13,529 nt of DNA. Origin: Lachnospiraceae bacterium (lineage in GTDB: Bacteria > Bacillota > Clostridia > Lachnospirales > Lachnospiraceae). Positions 1 to 6,954 of the stretch are shown here, in pieces; position 1 is the first letter of the stretch, and the number at the start of each line of letters is the position of its first letter. The notes below the pieces were generated by a model, which made no database searches, had not been told where the DNA came from, and worked only from the letters and a program-made list of their open reading frames with translations. The stretch is from assembly GCA_017446125.1 (NCBI GenBank), contig JAFSRL010000236.1, forward strand, positions 1 through 13,529, written 5' to 3'. Made by a program: the position numbers and the translations under genes.

Positions 1-842
1 ACATAAGCAATGCGAATGCCCTTTTCCTGCAGCGACTCTAAGAGTTCATTGGTGAAGTGCAAGCCGGCGGTGGGCGCGGCGGCGCTTCCCTCGATACGCG
101 CATAAACCGTCTGATAGCGGTTTTTGTCCTTCAGCTTATGGGTGATGTAAGGCGGAAGCGGCATCTCGCCCAAGGCGTCCAGGACCTCCTCCCAGATGCC
201 GTCGTAGGTGAATCGGACGAGGCGGTTGCCGTCGGGGAGGATGTCGGTGATTTCGGCGGTGAGTAAGAACCCCTCATCCGACCCCTTCGGGGCCACCTGT
301 CTACGCTCCACTCCGGTCGGCGCAGAACCAAGGTCCCCCGGACCTTGTGCGCCCCGAGGGGGAAGGTTTTGGTTTGTATTCGCTGCCTCCTCAAGGGGAA
401 GCTTTCCGAAGACAATTCGTGCCCCTTTGCGCAGCTTCTTCCCGGGTCTGACCAGACACTCCCACGTGCAGTTATTCCTGAGATTCTTCCGAAACCGATC
501 AGTATCAGCCACACCTGCACTATCAGTAGTCACTGTCTGTTCTTCGTCCGCATGGTTAGCAGGATTAACAGTATTCTCTTCCGCCCTCTTTAATAATAAA
601 ATCTCAACGGCGGCGCCAGTGTCCTCCTTCACACCTAAAAGGCGGGCGGGGATGACCTTCGTATTGTTGAGGACAAGGCAGTCACCCGCCTCCAGATAGT
701 TTCCGATGTTCGAAAAAGAATCGTGCGTGAATGAACCGTCCCCCCTGTTCAGTACGAACAGGCGGGACGATGTGCGTTCTTCCAATGGATCCTGCGCAAT
801 GAGCTCCGCAGGAAGGTCATAGTAAAAGTCAGAGGTTTTCAT
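1..842 (-). CDS. queA: QueA, tRNA ribosyltransferase-isomerase (3' end off window)
   Basis: S-adenosylmethionine:tRNA ribosyltransferase-isomerase, the cytoplasmic enzyme that adds the cyclopentene-diol precursor (epoxyqueuosine) to 7-aminomethyl-7-deazaguanine at position 34 of tRNA. My translation gives 280 codons without a stop from ATG 842-840 to the window edge. Family sequences seen are FYYDLPAELIAQ near residue 6, LVLNNTKVIPARL at 56-68, GEMPLPPYI at 225-233, RYQTVYA at 242-248 and EGSAAAPTAGLHFT at 251-264. The GLHFT segment falls roughly 70 residues later than in ordinary QueA (about 340 aa), because of two in-frame insertions at residues about 88-124 and 150-192. Its ATG overlaps the aminopeptidase stop by one base (TAATG), so translation is probably coupled. 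About 130-140 C-terminal residues should lie outside the window. Identity is firm; activity with the insertions is untested. Confidence 0.93.
   Translation of the reverse strand, partial: MKTSDFYYDLPAELIAQDPLEERTSSRLFVLNRGDGSFTHDSFSNIGNYLEAGDCLVLNNTKVIPARLLGVKEDTGAAVEILLLKRAEENTVNPANHADEEQTVTTDSAGVADTDRFRKNLRNNCTWECLVRPGKKLRKGARIVFGKLPLEEAANTNQNLPPRGAQGPGDLGSAPTGVERRQVAPKGSDEGFLLTAEITDILPDGNRLVRFTYDGIWEEVLDALGEMPLPPYITHKLKDKNRYQTVYARIEGSAAAPTAGLHFTNELLESLQEKGIRIAY
269..408. repeat. Palindromic GC-rich repeat element inserted in frame in queA
   Basis: This block contains nested hairpins. CCCC-TTC-GGGG lies at 282-292. A second has 8-bp arms CAAGGTCC (329-336) and GGACCTTG (340-347) around CCC, extended by GCGCA (320-324) pairing with TGCGC (348-352) across a four-base bulge. 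GCCCCGAGGGGG follows at 351-362 and CTCAAGGGGAAGC at 390-402. The plus-strand opening CCCCTCATCCG resembles dispersed intergenic repeats I remember from gut Firmicutes genomes; that likeness is recollection, not a search. It is read in frame as residues about 145-192 of QueA, a Pro/Gly/Arg-rich segment absent from ordinary family members. No second copy was seen in the window. Edges are approximate. Confidence 0.72.
471..581 (-). other. First in-frame insertion in queA, polar low-complexity segment
   Basis: Residues about 88-124 of QueA are rich in Asn, Asp, Thr, Ala and Glu (for example EENTVNPANHADEEQTV). They fall between the conserved GAAVEILLLK strand and CLVRPGKK, where ordinary QueA proteins have only a short loop of about ten residues. 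The DNA is less GC-rich than the second insertion and shows no strong palindrome. It may be an old, degraded repeat or a lineage-specific loop. Boundaries come from remembered family alignment and could shift by several codons. Confidence 0.55.
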
Positions 843-2338
843 TACATGTTTCTTAAATCCATCTCCTCTAAGAAGGCGACGAACCCGCGGAACATTTCAT
901 AAATGTCCGCCTTGCTGGTGGCTTCGTACGGCGCGTGCATGTTTAAGACCGGTACGCCGGCATCGATCACGTTCATGCCGTACAGTGCAAGGATGTAGGC
1001 AATCGTTCCGCCGCCGCCCAAGTCCACCTTGCCCAGCTCACTCGTCTGGAAGTTGATCTTCTTCTCATCAAAGATCCGGCGGATCGCTGCAAGGTATTCC
1101 GCGTTCGCGTCATTGCTGCCGCTTTTTCCGCGCGCGCCGGTGAACTTGTTGAATGCCATGCCGCTGCCCAAAAACGCCGCGTTCTTTTTCTCGTACGCGC
1201 TTGCATACTTCGGATCGAAGGCACTCGTAACGTCGGTGGACAACATGCTCGAATTCGCAAGGCAGCGCCGAAGCGTCAGAGCGTCATCCTTTCCCATCAG
1301 ATGCAATAACTCCGCGACCGCGTTCTCGAAGAACTTTGACTGCATGCCGGTTGCACCGACAGAACCGATTTCTTCCTTGTCCACCAGAATACAGCAGGCC
1401 GTGCGCTTGATCTTGTTCGCTTCCAAGACCGCGCGGTAGGAAGGATACGCGCAGACCCTGTCATCCTGCCCGTACGCTAAAATCATGGAACGGTCAAAGC
1501 CCGCATCACGCGCCTTGCCGGCGGGGACAATCTCCAATTCCGCGGAGATAAAATCCTCTTCCTCGATGTCGTACAGATCCTTTAAGATTGCGAGCACGCC
1601 GCGCTTGACGGCGCCGTTTAATTCCGCATTGTGAATTTTCTCCTGACGCATCGCTTCAACGGCATACTTTTCGCCCTTTGTTAATCCGCTTGCCTTTGTG
1701 CCCTGACCGATCTTGTCCTCGCCCTTGATGATGAAGGGCTTGTTACCGATCACAAGGTCGAGCGCCTCGCCCTCAACAACCTTCGCCGCCTTCTTTTCCA
1801 TCTGTTCCTGGGAAAGATGAATCAAAAGATCGGAGAAGAAAATGACCGGGTCGTCCTCGTCCTCGCCCACATTCAAAATCACGGTCGTGCCGTCCTTCTT
1901 CACCACAACGCCGTGCAACGAAAGCGGAATCGTCACATACAGATACTTCTTAATGCCGCCGTAGTAATGCGTGTCGAGATACGCAATCGAGGTGTCCTCG
2001 AACAGCGGGTTCTGCTTGACGTCGCAACGCGGGGAATCAATGTGGGCGCCTAAGATGTTCATGCCGTGCTCGATGCTCTCCTTACCAAGATGGAACATCA
2101 CCACGGACTTATTCATCCAGACGCTGTAAACCTTGTCGCCCGCCTTCAGCTTTGTCTTTTTTCCGATGAGCGCATTCAGCTCACGGTAGCCTTCCTTTTC
2201 AATCTCGTTGACAATCCGGTCGACGCACTCTCTTTCGGTCTTCCCCTCGTTCAAAAAAATCTTGTAATCTTCTGCGAACTTCATACACGCTTTTTCCGTC
2301 TTTGCGTCGTATGTCGTCCATGTGTTTACGCGCTTCAT
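842..2338 (-). CDS. M18-family aminopeptidase (aspartyl aminopeptidase-like)
   Basis: Cytosolic di-metal aminopeptidase of peptidase family M18, releasing N-terminal residues from peptides; many family members prefer acidic residues. At 498 residues it is full length. Metal-site and catalytic motifs are visible in order: GAHIDSPR with H99 and D101, QDDR at 291-294, DKEEIGSVGATG at 320-331 with the E322-E323 pair, STD at 367-369 and NMHAPYE at 466-472 with H468. A glycine run at 441-444 precedes the C-terminal catalytic strand. The start is fixed by AAAGGAGGAAA about eight bases before ATG. It follows the thioredoxin-fold gene after 15 bp and overlaps the queA ATG by one base. The family call is firm; substrate preference cannot be read from sequence. 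Confidence 0.94.
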   Translation of the reverse strand: MKRVNTWTTYDAKTEKACMKFAEDYKIFLNEGKTERECVDRIVNEIEKEGYRELNALIGKKTKLKAGDKVYSVWMNKSVVMFHLGKESIEHGMNILGAHIDSPRCDVKQNPLFEDTSIAYLDTHYYGGIKKYLYVTIPLSLHGVVVKKDGTTVILNVGEDEDDPVIFFSDLLIHLSQEQMEKKAAKVVEGEALDLVIGNKPFIIKGEDKIGQGTKASGLTKGEKYAVEAMRQEKIHNAELNGAVKRGVLAILKDLYDIEEEDFISAELEIVPAGKARDAGFDRSMILAYGQDDRVCAYPSYRAVLEANKIKRTACCILVDKEEIGSVGATGMQSKFFENAVAELLHLMGKDDALTLRRCLANSSMLSTDVTSAFDPKYASAYEKKNAAFLGSGMAFNKFTGARGKSGSNDANAEYLAAIRRIFDEKKINFQTSELGKVDLGGGGTIAYILALYGMNVIDAGVPVLNMHAPYEATSKADIYEMFRGFVAFLEEMDLRNM

Positions 2339-2353
2339 GAAACATTTCCTCCT

Positions 2354-2989
2354 TTAACTGACTTCCTCTGCATCCGTAAAAATCTCAAGTAAAGCCGGCA
2401 GGCTTTTCTTTCCGTACATGGGCGAAGACCCGTTCACGATAAAGCACGGTACGTTCTGTACCTGATGCGCTTCACGCATCGCGGGAAAATGGTTGATGTC
2501 GTAAACATCCACCTTCACCCTGCGGTTTAAGGACGCAATTCTTTGCGCCGCCGTAACAAGCTCCGGACACATGGTGCAGTTCAAGCTCACCATGATCTTC
2601 ATCTCGATCGCCTTCTCCAACGCAAGCACATGCTCCTTGTCCCGCGCGTCAATCGGTTGTCCGGGACCGGACAGATTGTAAAGCGATAAAATGAAGGGCG
2701 TGAACTCGTGACCGCCCGGGACGCCGTGAAACGAGGTACCGGCTTCCGTTCCGTCCGCAAAAAACACCTTCACGTACGGACGTTCTGCCTCGTTTGCAGC
2801 CTCCTCCCGAATGAGGGTCAGCTTCGGACACATGTCGCACAATGCCAGAAGGTATTGCGCAAGCTCTTCGGCCAACGGCCTCTCATCCGGATACAGGCGC
2901 AGCACAAGCTCCTTGTCCATCTTGTCAAATACGGTGTTCAGTTGAATAATCATATCCCTGGTGAATAAGCCGCCGTATTGTTCCGCCAT
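2354..2989 (-). CDS. AhpF N-terminal-like thioredoxin-fold disulfide reductase (stand-alone)
   Basis: A 211-residue protein matching the tandem thioredoxin-fold N-terminal domain of AhpF, the part that passes electrons to AhpC, but without the FAD/NADH thioredoxin-reductase portion. The second fold has the redox site LNCTMCPELV (C138, C141), SLNRRVKV at 153-160 and the cis-Pro segment NVPCFIVNG with P181. The first fold ends in PGGHEFT (91-97), as in AhpF. Unusually it also has CDMC at 51-54, a second CxxC; the AhpF first fold normally lacks one. An open frame runs upstream to about 3304, but AAAGGAGA lies six to seven bases before ATG 2989-2987 and the extension would run antisense into the pyrophosphatase gene, so the shorter start is chosen. 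First gene of the operon with the aminopeptidase and queA. Its reductase partner is not in the window. Confidence 0.85.
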   Translation of the reverse strand: MAEQYGGLFTRDMIIQLNTVFDKMDKELVLRLYPDERPLAEELAQYLLALCDMCPKLTLIREEAANEAERPYVKVFFADGTEAGTSFHGVPGGHEFTPFILSLYNLSGPGQPIDARDKEHVLALEKAIEMKIMVSLNCTMCPELVTAAQRIASLNRRVKVDVYDINHFPAMREAHQVQNVPCFIVNGSSPMYGKKSLPALLEIFTDAEEVS

Positions 2990-3162
2990 AAGAGTCTCCT
3001 TTGCCCATTGTACCACGATTGTGTCTATCTCGCCATCAAACAATCTATACTTTTTTAGTAAAATTTCCATTTTCATATAGACAAACGCGATTAAAACTGG
3101 CAAAATACAATGGTAAACATACCACAGATGAAACTGTATTAATTGAAGGGAGGATTTCTGTT
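2990..3162. promoter_or_regulatory. Divergent promoter region between thioredoxin-fold and pyrophosphatase genes
   Basis: This AT-rich 173-bp stretch separates two outward-facing operons and must hold both promoters. On the minus strand TGGTACAAT (extended -10, TACAAT at 3012-3007) is a candidate, but the predicted start falls inside the ribosome binding site, so a more distal promoter may dominate. On the plus strand TACAAT at 3106-3111 is a candidate -10 without a convincing -35. Neither assignment is secure. Confidence 0.4.
3148..3154 (+). promoter_or_regulatory. Ribosome binding site that sets the pyrophosphatase start at GTG 3163
   Basis: GGGAGGA ends eight bases before GTG 3163-3165. 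The next in-frame ATG (3172) is 17 bases away, and the upstream extension to 3001 has no comparable site and a non-membrane-like sequence. GTG is therefore the best start. Confidence 0.7.
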
Positions 3163-5148
3163 GTGGGTAACATGATTTATCTTGCGGCGGTCTTGGGGGT
3201 CTGCGCATTGCTTTTTGCGTTCTACCTGATCCGGAAGGTTTCGAAGCAGTCTGTCGGCACTGACCGCATGAAGGAAATTTCTGACTACATTCATGAAGGC
3301 GCAAAGGCGTTCTTAATGGCGGAGTACAAGATTTTGATTATCTTTGTCGCCATTTTGTTCGTCTTAATCGGGCTTGGCATCAACTGGATTACTGCCGTGT
3401 CCTTCATCGTCGGTGCGGCATTCTCCACGGCTGCCGGCTACATCGGCATGAACATTGCGACCAAGGCAAACGTACGGACCGCGGCGGCCGCCAAAGATTC
3501 CGGCATGAACGCCGCACTCTCCATCGCCTTTTCCGGCGGTGCCGTTATGGGCATGTGTGTCGTGGGCTTCGGGCTCTTCGGCGCAAGCGTCATCTATATG
3601 GTGACCGGCAACGCGGATGTGCTTTCGGGCTTCTCCTTGGGTGCTTCCTCCATCGCGCTCTTTGCGCGTGTGGGCGGCGGTATCTACACGAAGGCCGCGG
3701 ACGTCGGTGCGGACCTTGTCGGTAAGGTCGAAGCCGGTATTCCGGAAGACGATCCCAGAAACCCCGCCGTTATCGCGGACAACGTCGGTGACAACGTCGG
3801 TGACGTCGCTGGCATGGGCGCGGACTTGTTCGAATCCTATGTGGGCTCCATCGTCTCCGCGATTACCCTGGGCTTTGCGGCTTATCAGGCAAACGGCGCG
3901 ATTTTCCCGCTTATCATTGCGGCGCTCGGCATTGCCTGCTCCATCATCGGCTGCTTCTTTGTTAAGGGCGATGAAAACTCGAATCCGCATAAGGCGCTGA
4001 AGATGGGCTCCTATACCGCCTCTGTTCTGGTGGTGATCGGAAGCATCGTCTTAAGCCGCATGTTCTTCGGAAACTTCCGTGCGGCGATCGCAATCATCAT
4101 CGGTCTCGTCGTCGGTCTTGCGATTGGTTTCATCACCGAGGTCTATACCTCCGGTGACTACGGTTTTGTGAAAAAGATTGCGCAGCAGTCGGAAACCGGC
4201 CCCGCGACGACTGTTATTTCCGGTATCGCGGTCGGTATGCAGTCCTGCGCGATTCCCACGATTTTAATCGGTGTCGGTATCATCGGCGCGTATCTTGCGT
4301 TCGGACTCTTCGGCATCGCCTTAGCCGCGGTCGGTATGCTTTCCACCACCGGCATCACGGTTGCGGTCGACGCATACGGTCCCATCGCGGACAATGCGGG
4401 CGGCATCGCGGAAATGAGCAAGCTGCCTTCGGATGTGCGTAAGATCACGGACAAGCTCGACGCGGTCGGTAACACGACGGCGGCCATGGGTAAGGGCTTC
4501 GCAATCGGTTCTGCGGCGCTCACGGCACTTGCGCTCTTCGTTTCCTATGCGCAGGCGGTCAACCTGTTCGAGTCGGGCATCGACTTACTCGACTACCGTG
4601 TTATCGTGGGTCTGTTTATCGGCGGCATGCTGCCCTTCCTCTTCTCTTCGATGACGATGGATTCCGTTTCGAAGGCGGCGTACAAAATGATCGAGGAGGT
4701 GCGCCGGCAGTTCCGTACCATCCCGGGCATTCTGGAAGGCACCGGCAAGCCGGATTACACAACCTGCGTCGCGATTTCCACGCAGGCGGCATTGCATGAA
4801 ATGTTACTGCCCGGCATCATGGCGGTTGTGGTACCGCTCATTGTCGGTCTCGTTCTGGGCACCACCGCATTGGGCGGCCTCTTGGGCGGCGCGCTTGTGA
4901 CCGGTGTCATGCTCGCAATCTTTATGAGTAACTCCGGCGGCGCCTGGGACAACGCGAAGAAGTATGTTGAGGAAGGCAACCACGGCGGCAAGGGAAGCGA
5001 CACACACGCGGCGACCGTTATCGGTGATACCGTGGGCGATCCCTTCAAGGATACATCCGGTCCCTCCATCAACATCCTGATCAAACTCATGACCGTTGTT
5101 TCCTTGGTCTTTGCACCGTTGTTCTTAAGCATCGGCAGCTTACTGTAA
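3163..5148 (+). CDS. hppA: Membrane-bound ion-translocating pyrophosphatase, K+-dependent, probably Na+-type
   Basis: Integral membrane pyrophosphatase that hydrolyses cytoplasmic PPi and pumps Na+ and/or H+ outward. With the GTG start it has 661 residues and about 16 hydrophobic helices. Substrate-site motifs are seen in order: DVGADLVGKVE at 180-190, EDDPRNPAVIADNVGDNVGD at 195-214, a second Asp-rich site around DAYGPIADNAGG at 403-414, and GDTVGDPFKDTSGP at 621-634. GNTTAA at 436-441 has Ala where K+-independent enzymes carry Lys, so K+ dependence is expected. DLFESYVG (221-228) has its Glu at the position found in Na+-transporting members such as the Thermotoga enzyme, rather than one turn later as in plant H+ pumps. 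The Na+ assignment is inference and a dual Na+/H+ pump is possible. Cotranscribed with the acyltransferase 16 bp downstream. Confidence 0.95.
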   Translation: MGNMIYLAAVLGVCALLFAFYLIRKVSKQSVGTDRMKEISDYIHEGAKAFLMAEYKILIIFVAILFVLIGLGINWITAVSFIVGAAFSTAAGYIGMNIATKANVRTAAAAKDSGMNAALSIAFSGGAVMGMCVVGFGLFGASVIYMVTGNADVLSGFSLGASSIALFARVGGGIYTKAADVGADLVGKVEAGIPEDDPRNPAVIADNVGDNVGDVAGMGADLFESYVGSIVSAITLGFAAYQANGAIFPLIIAALGIACSIIGCFFVKGDENSNPHKALKMGSYTASVLVVIGSIVLSRMFFGNFRAAIAIIIGLVVGLAIGFITEVYTSGDYGFVKKIAQQSETGPATTVISGIAVGMQSCAIPTILIGVGIIGAYLAFGLFGIALAAVGMLSTTGITVAVDAYGPIADNAGGIAEMSKLPSDVRKITDKLDAVGNTTAAMGKGFAIGSAALTALALFVSYAQAVNLFESGIDLLDYRVIVGLFIGGMLPFLFSSMTMDSVSKAAYKMIEEVRRQFRTIPGILEGTGKPDYTTCVAISTQAALHEMLLPGIMAVVVPLIVGLVLGTTALGGLLGGALVTGVMLAIFMSNSGGAWDNAKKYVEEGNHGGKGSDTHAATVIGDTVGDPFKDTSGPSINILIKLMTVVSLVFAPLFLSIGSLL

Positions 5149-5164
5149 GACAGGAGGTTAGACT

Positions 5165-6088
5165 ATGAGCGAATTATACGCACCTGAATTTAACGGAATC
5201 GTGGAAAAGGCAAAGGCAGGCGGCAAGCCCATGCGTGTCGCCGTTGCCGGCGCGGATGTCGAGAACATCTTACAGGGTGTCTTCGACGCGCAGGAGGCAG
5301 GCTTTGTCGATCCCATTCTGATTGGTAACTATAAGAACATCCAGAGCATGTTGGAGCGCCTGGGGCTCAAGGATCGCAAGTACGATTTGCAGCCGGTGAA
5401 CGATGACACGAACGTGGTACAGTACGCGATTGAGCTCATCCAGTCCGGCGGCGCGGATGCTTTGATGCGCGGCAACACGCAGACAAGAGATTTCTTAATG
5501 CCCATTTTGAACAAGGCAAATCACCTCCTGCGTGAGGGCGAGCTCTTAACACACGTCGTCATCTTAAAGGTGCCGGAGCTGCCCAAGCTCTTAGCCATCT
5601 CTGACGTCACCCTGCTGGTGGAGCCTTCGATGGAAAGCCGCAAGAAGGTCGTCGCAAACATGACGCGCGCCTTAAAGCTCTTTGATGTGAAGACGCCCTC
5701 CATCGCGCTGCTCTCCCTCGTCGAGAAGGCTTCCTTCCACATGAAGGATACCGTGGAAGCACAGACCATCGTCATGGACCACGCGGACACACCGATTGCG
5801 GACTGCAACCTTGTGGGACCCATCTCCTATGACCTGATTGTGAGCAAGGAGGCGGCAAGATTAAAGAACTACGATTGCCCGTACTGCGGTGAATTCGACG
5901 GTATCGTGGTACCGAACTTAATGACCGGCAATCTCTTAGTCAAGTCGCTGCTCATCAACGCGAAGGCAACCGGTCTTGGTGTTTTAATGGGCGCGACCAT
6001 CCCGATTGCGATTTCCGGTCGAAGCGACAACACGGAGCAGGCTTTTCTGTCGCTCGCGACCTGCGCCGCAATGTACAACAAAAACTAA
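5165..6088 (+). CDS. Phosphate acyltransferase, Pta/Ptb family (phosphate butyryltransferase-like)
   Basis: Cytosolic enzyme exchanging CoA and phosphate on an acyl group (acyl-CoA + Pi to acyl-phosphate + CoA), normally feeding an acyl kinase for ATP. Its 307 residues fit phosphotransbutyrylase (about 300) and the single-domain Pta/Ptb fold. Seen: GGADALMRGNTQTRDF at 95-110, LTHVVIL at 128-134, the core VPNLMTGNLLVKSL at 249-262, and GATIPIAISGRSDN at 276-289 near the C-terminus. An unusual CPYC (C238-C241) sits just before the VPN segment, where Ptb proteins I know lack a cysteine pair. AGGAGG precedes ATG 5165. It is second in the pyrophosphatase operon and ends before a strong terminator. 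No kinase gene is present here, so acetyl, butyryl or other acyl specificity is open; Ptb-like is the better guess. Confidence 0.85.
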   Translation: MSELYAPEFNGIVEKAKAGGKPMRVAVAGADVENILQGVFDAQEAGFVDPILIGNYKNIQSMLERLGLKDRKYDLQPVNDDTNVVQYAIELIQSGGADALMRGNTQTRDFLMPILNKANHLLREGELLTHVVILKVPELPKLLAISDVTLLVEPSMESRKKVVANMTRALKLFDVKTPSIALLSLVEKASFHMKDTVEAQTIVMDHADTPIADCNLVGPISYDLIVSKEAARLKNYDCPYCGEFDGIVVPNLMTGNLLVKSLLINAKATGLGVLMGATIPIAISGRSDNTEQAFLSLATCAAMYNKN

Positions 6089-6096
6089 AACGATTC

Positions 6097-6129
6097 AGGG
6101 GACGGCAAACGCCGTCCCCTTGATTTTTC
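6097..6129. terminator. Rho-independent terminator, probably bidirectional
   Basis: Perfect 10-bp arms AGGGGACGGC (6097-6106) and GCCGTCCCCT (6111-6120) close on an AAAC loop and are followed on the plus strand by TGATTTTTCTTT. On the minus strand the same hairpin is followed by GAATCGTTTTAGTTTTTG. It lies between the converging acyltransferase and macrodomain genes and can end both transcripts. Confidence 0.92.
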
Positions 6130-6145
6130 TTTGATTGATTCTTCT

Positions 6146-6940
6146 TTATAACAGACGCTTGTAGATTTCGAAATCCTCGTCCCCGAATACATTGAAGACC
6201 ACACGCTGCACCTTTGATTCCTTCGATAAGCAGTCCCGTACCGTCGAAACGGCAATCTCAGCGGCTTTCGCCTTCGGAAACATAAAGACGCCGGTCGAGA
6301 TACAGCAAAAGGCGACACTGTCAACACCGTTGCGCTCACACAGCATTAAGGTATTGCGGTAACAGGCGGCAAGCTGTTCTTTCTGCTTATCCGTCACCTC
6401 ACCGCTCACAATGGGTCCCACCACATGGACCACCTTCCCTGCGGGCAGGTTGTATGCGTCCGTCATCATGGGAATGCCGGTGGGCTGAACGTACGATGCA
6501 CCCAGCCTTTCCCGAATCCGTTCCATCTGTTGGAAGCAGGCATATCGAAGCTGGACGCCGGCATAGGTGTGAATGATGTTGTCGATGCATTTGTGCAGCG
6601 GCTGAAAGCATCCGAGCATTTGGTTGTTCGCTGCGTTTACAATCGCACCGATTTTCAACGTCGAGATGTCACCCTGCCACAGAACAAGACGCGCGTCAAT
6701 CTCCGAAGGGGGAAGGCTGAGCGCATCCGTAATCCCCTTTTCTTCCGCACGTGCCTGTAAGTACGCATCCTGTATCGCTAAAAATTCCTCCGAAATCTCC
6801 TTTGCCTCGCGCACATTCATAAGGCTTTGCAAAAGATCCCGTTTCCCCTGCAGGTCTTTTGGAATCTCCGCGTTTTGATATCGTATCTGTTCCCGTAACA
6901 GATAACGGAGCAATTCATTCAGACGTTCTTCCTGTGTCAT
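6146..6940 (-). CDS. Zinc-dependent macrodomain protein-ADP-ribose hydrolase
   Basis: Cytosolic macrodomain enzyme of the zinc-containing class (Zn-Macro), known from Staphylococcus and Streptococcus to remove ADP-ribose from proteins. Residues 1-80 are a helical N-terminal region; the macrodomain begins at about 85. Ligand-binding NAAN is at 102-105. The zinc motif MLGCFQPLHKCIDN supplies C111, H116 and C118. The phosphate-binding loop ISTGVFMFPK is at 214-223. Length from this ATG, 264 residues, matches the roughly 266-residue family members. GGGAGAGG just upstream supports it; alternative starts (GTG 6958, ATG 6955 or 6952) would overlap the rsgI stop and add up to six residues. Known relatives usually sit beside a SirTM sirtuin, GcvH-L and a lipoate ligase; none is here. 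Instead it is third in an apparent sigI operon. Confidence 0.92.
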   Translation of the reverse strand: MTQEERLNELLRYLLREQIRYQNAEIPKDLQGKRDLLQSLMNVREAKEISEEFLAIQDAYLQARAEEKGITDALSLPPSEIDARLVLWQGDISTLKIGAIVNAANNQMLGCFQPLHKCIDNIIHTYAGVQLRYACFQQMERIRERLGASYVQPTGIPMMTDAYNLPAGKVVHVVGPIVSGEVTDKQKEQLAACYRNTLMLCERNGVDSVAFCCISTGVFMFPKAKAAEIAVSTVRDCLSKESKVQRVVFNVFGDEDFEIYKRLL

Positions 6941-6954
6941 ATCCTCTCCCATCA

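Noticed and set aside
282..362. GC-rich hairpins as a transcription terminator
   Set aside because: They lie inside the queA frame and have no adjacent U-run on either strand; a repeat element explains them better.
1..842. queA as a frameshifted pseudogene
   Set aside because: The inserted blocks first looked like disruption, but one frame stays open for all 280 codons with conserved motifs on both sides of each insertion.
3001..3162. N-terminal extension of the pyrophosphatase to 715 residues
   Set aside because: Basic, non-membrane sequence with no ribosome binding site; GGGAGGA directs the GTG at 3163.
2990..3304. N-terminal extension of the thioredoxin-fold protein to 316 residues
   Set aside because: The extension would be antisense to the pyrophosphatase start, has no good ribosome binding site, and the protein already aligns with AhpF from its own start after AAAGGAGA.
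3364..3990. Long antisense open frame within the pyrophosphatase gene
   Set aside because: Shadow frame of a GC-biased conserved gene; Asp/Gly/His/Arg-rich sequence with no domain and no ribosome binding site.
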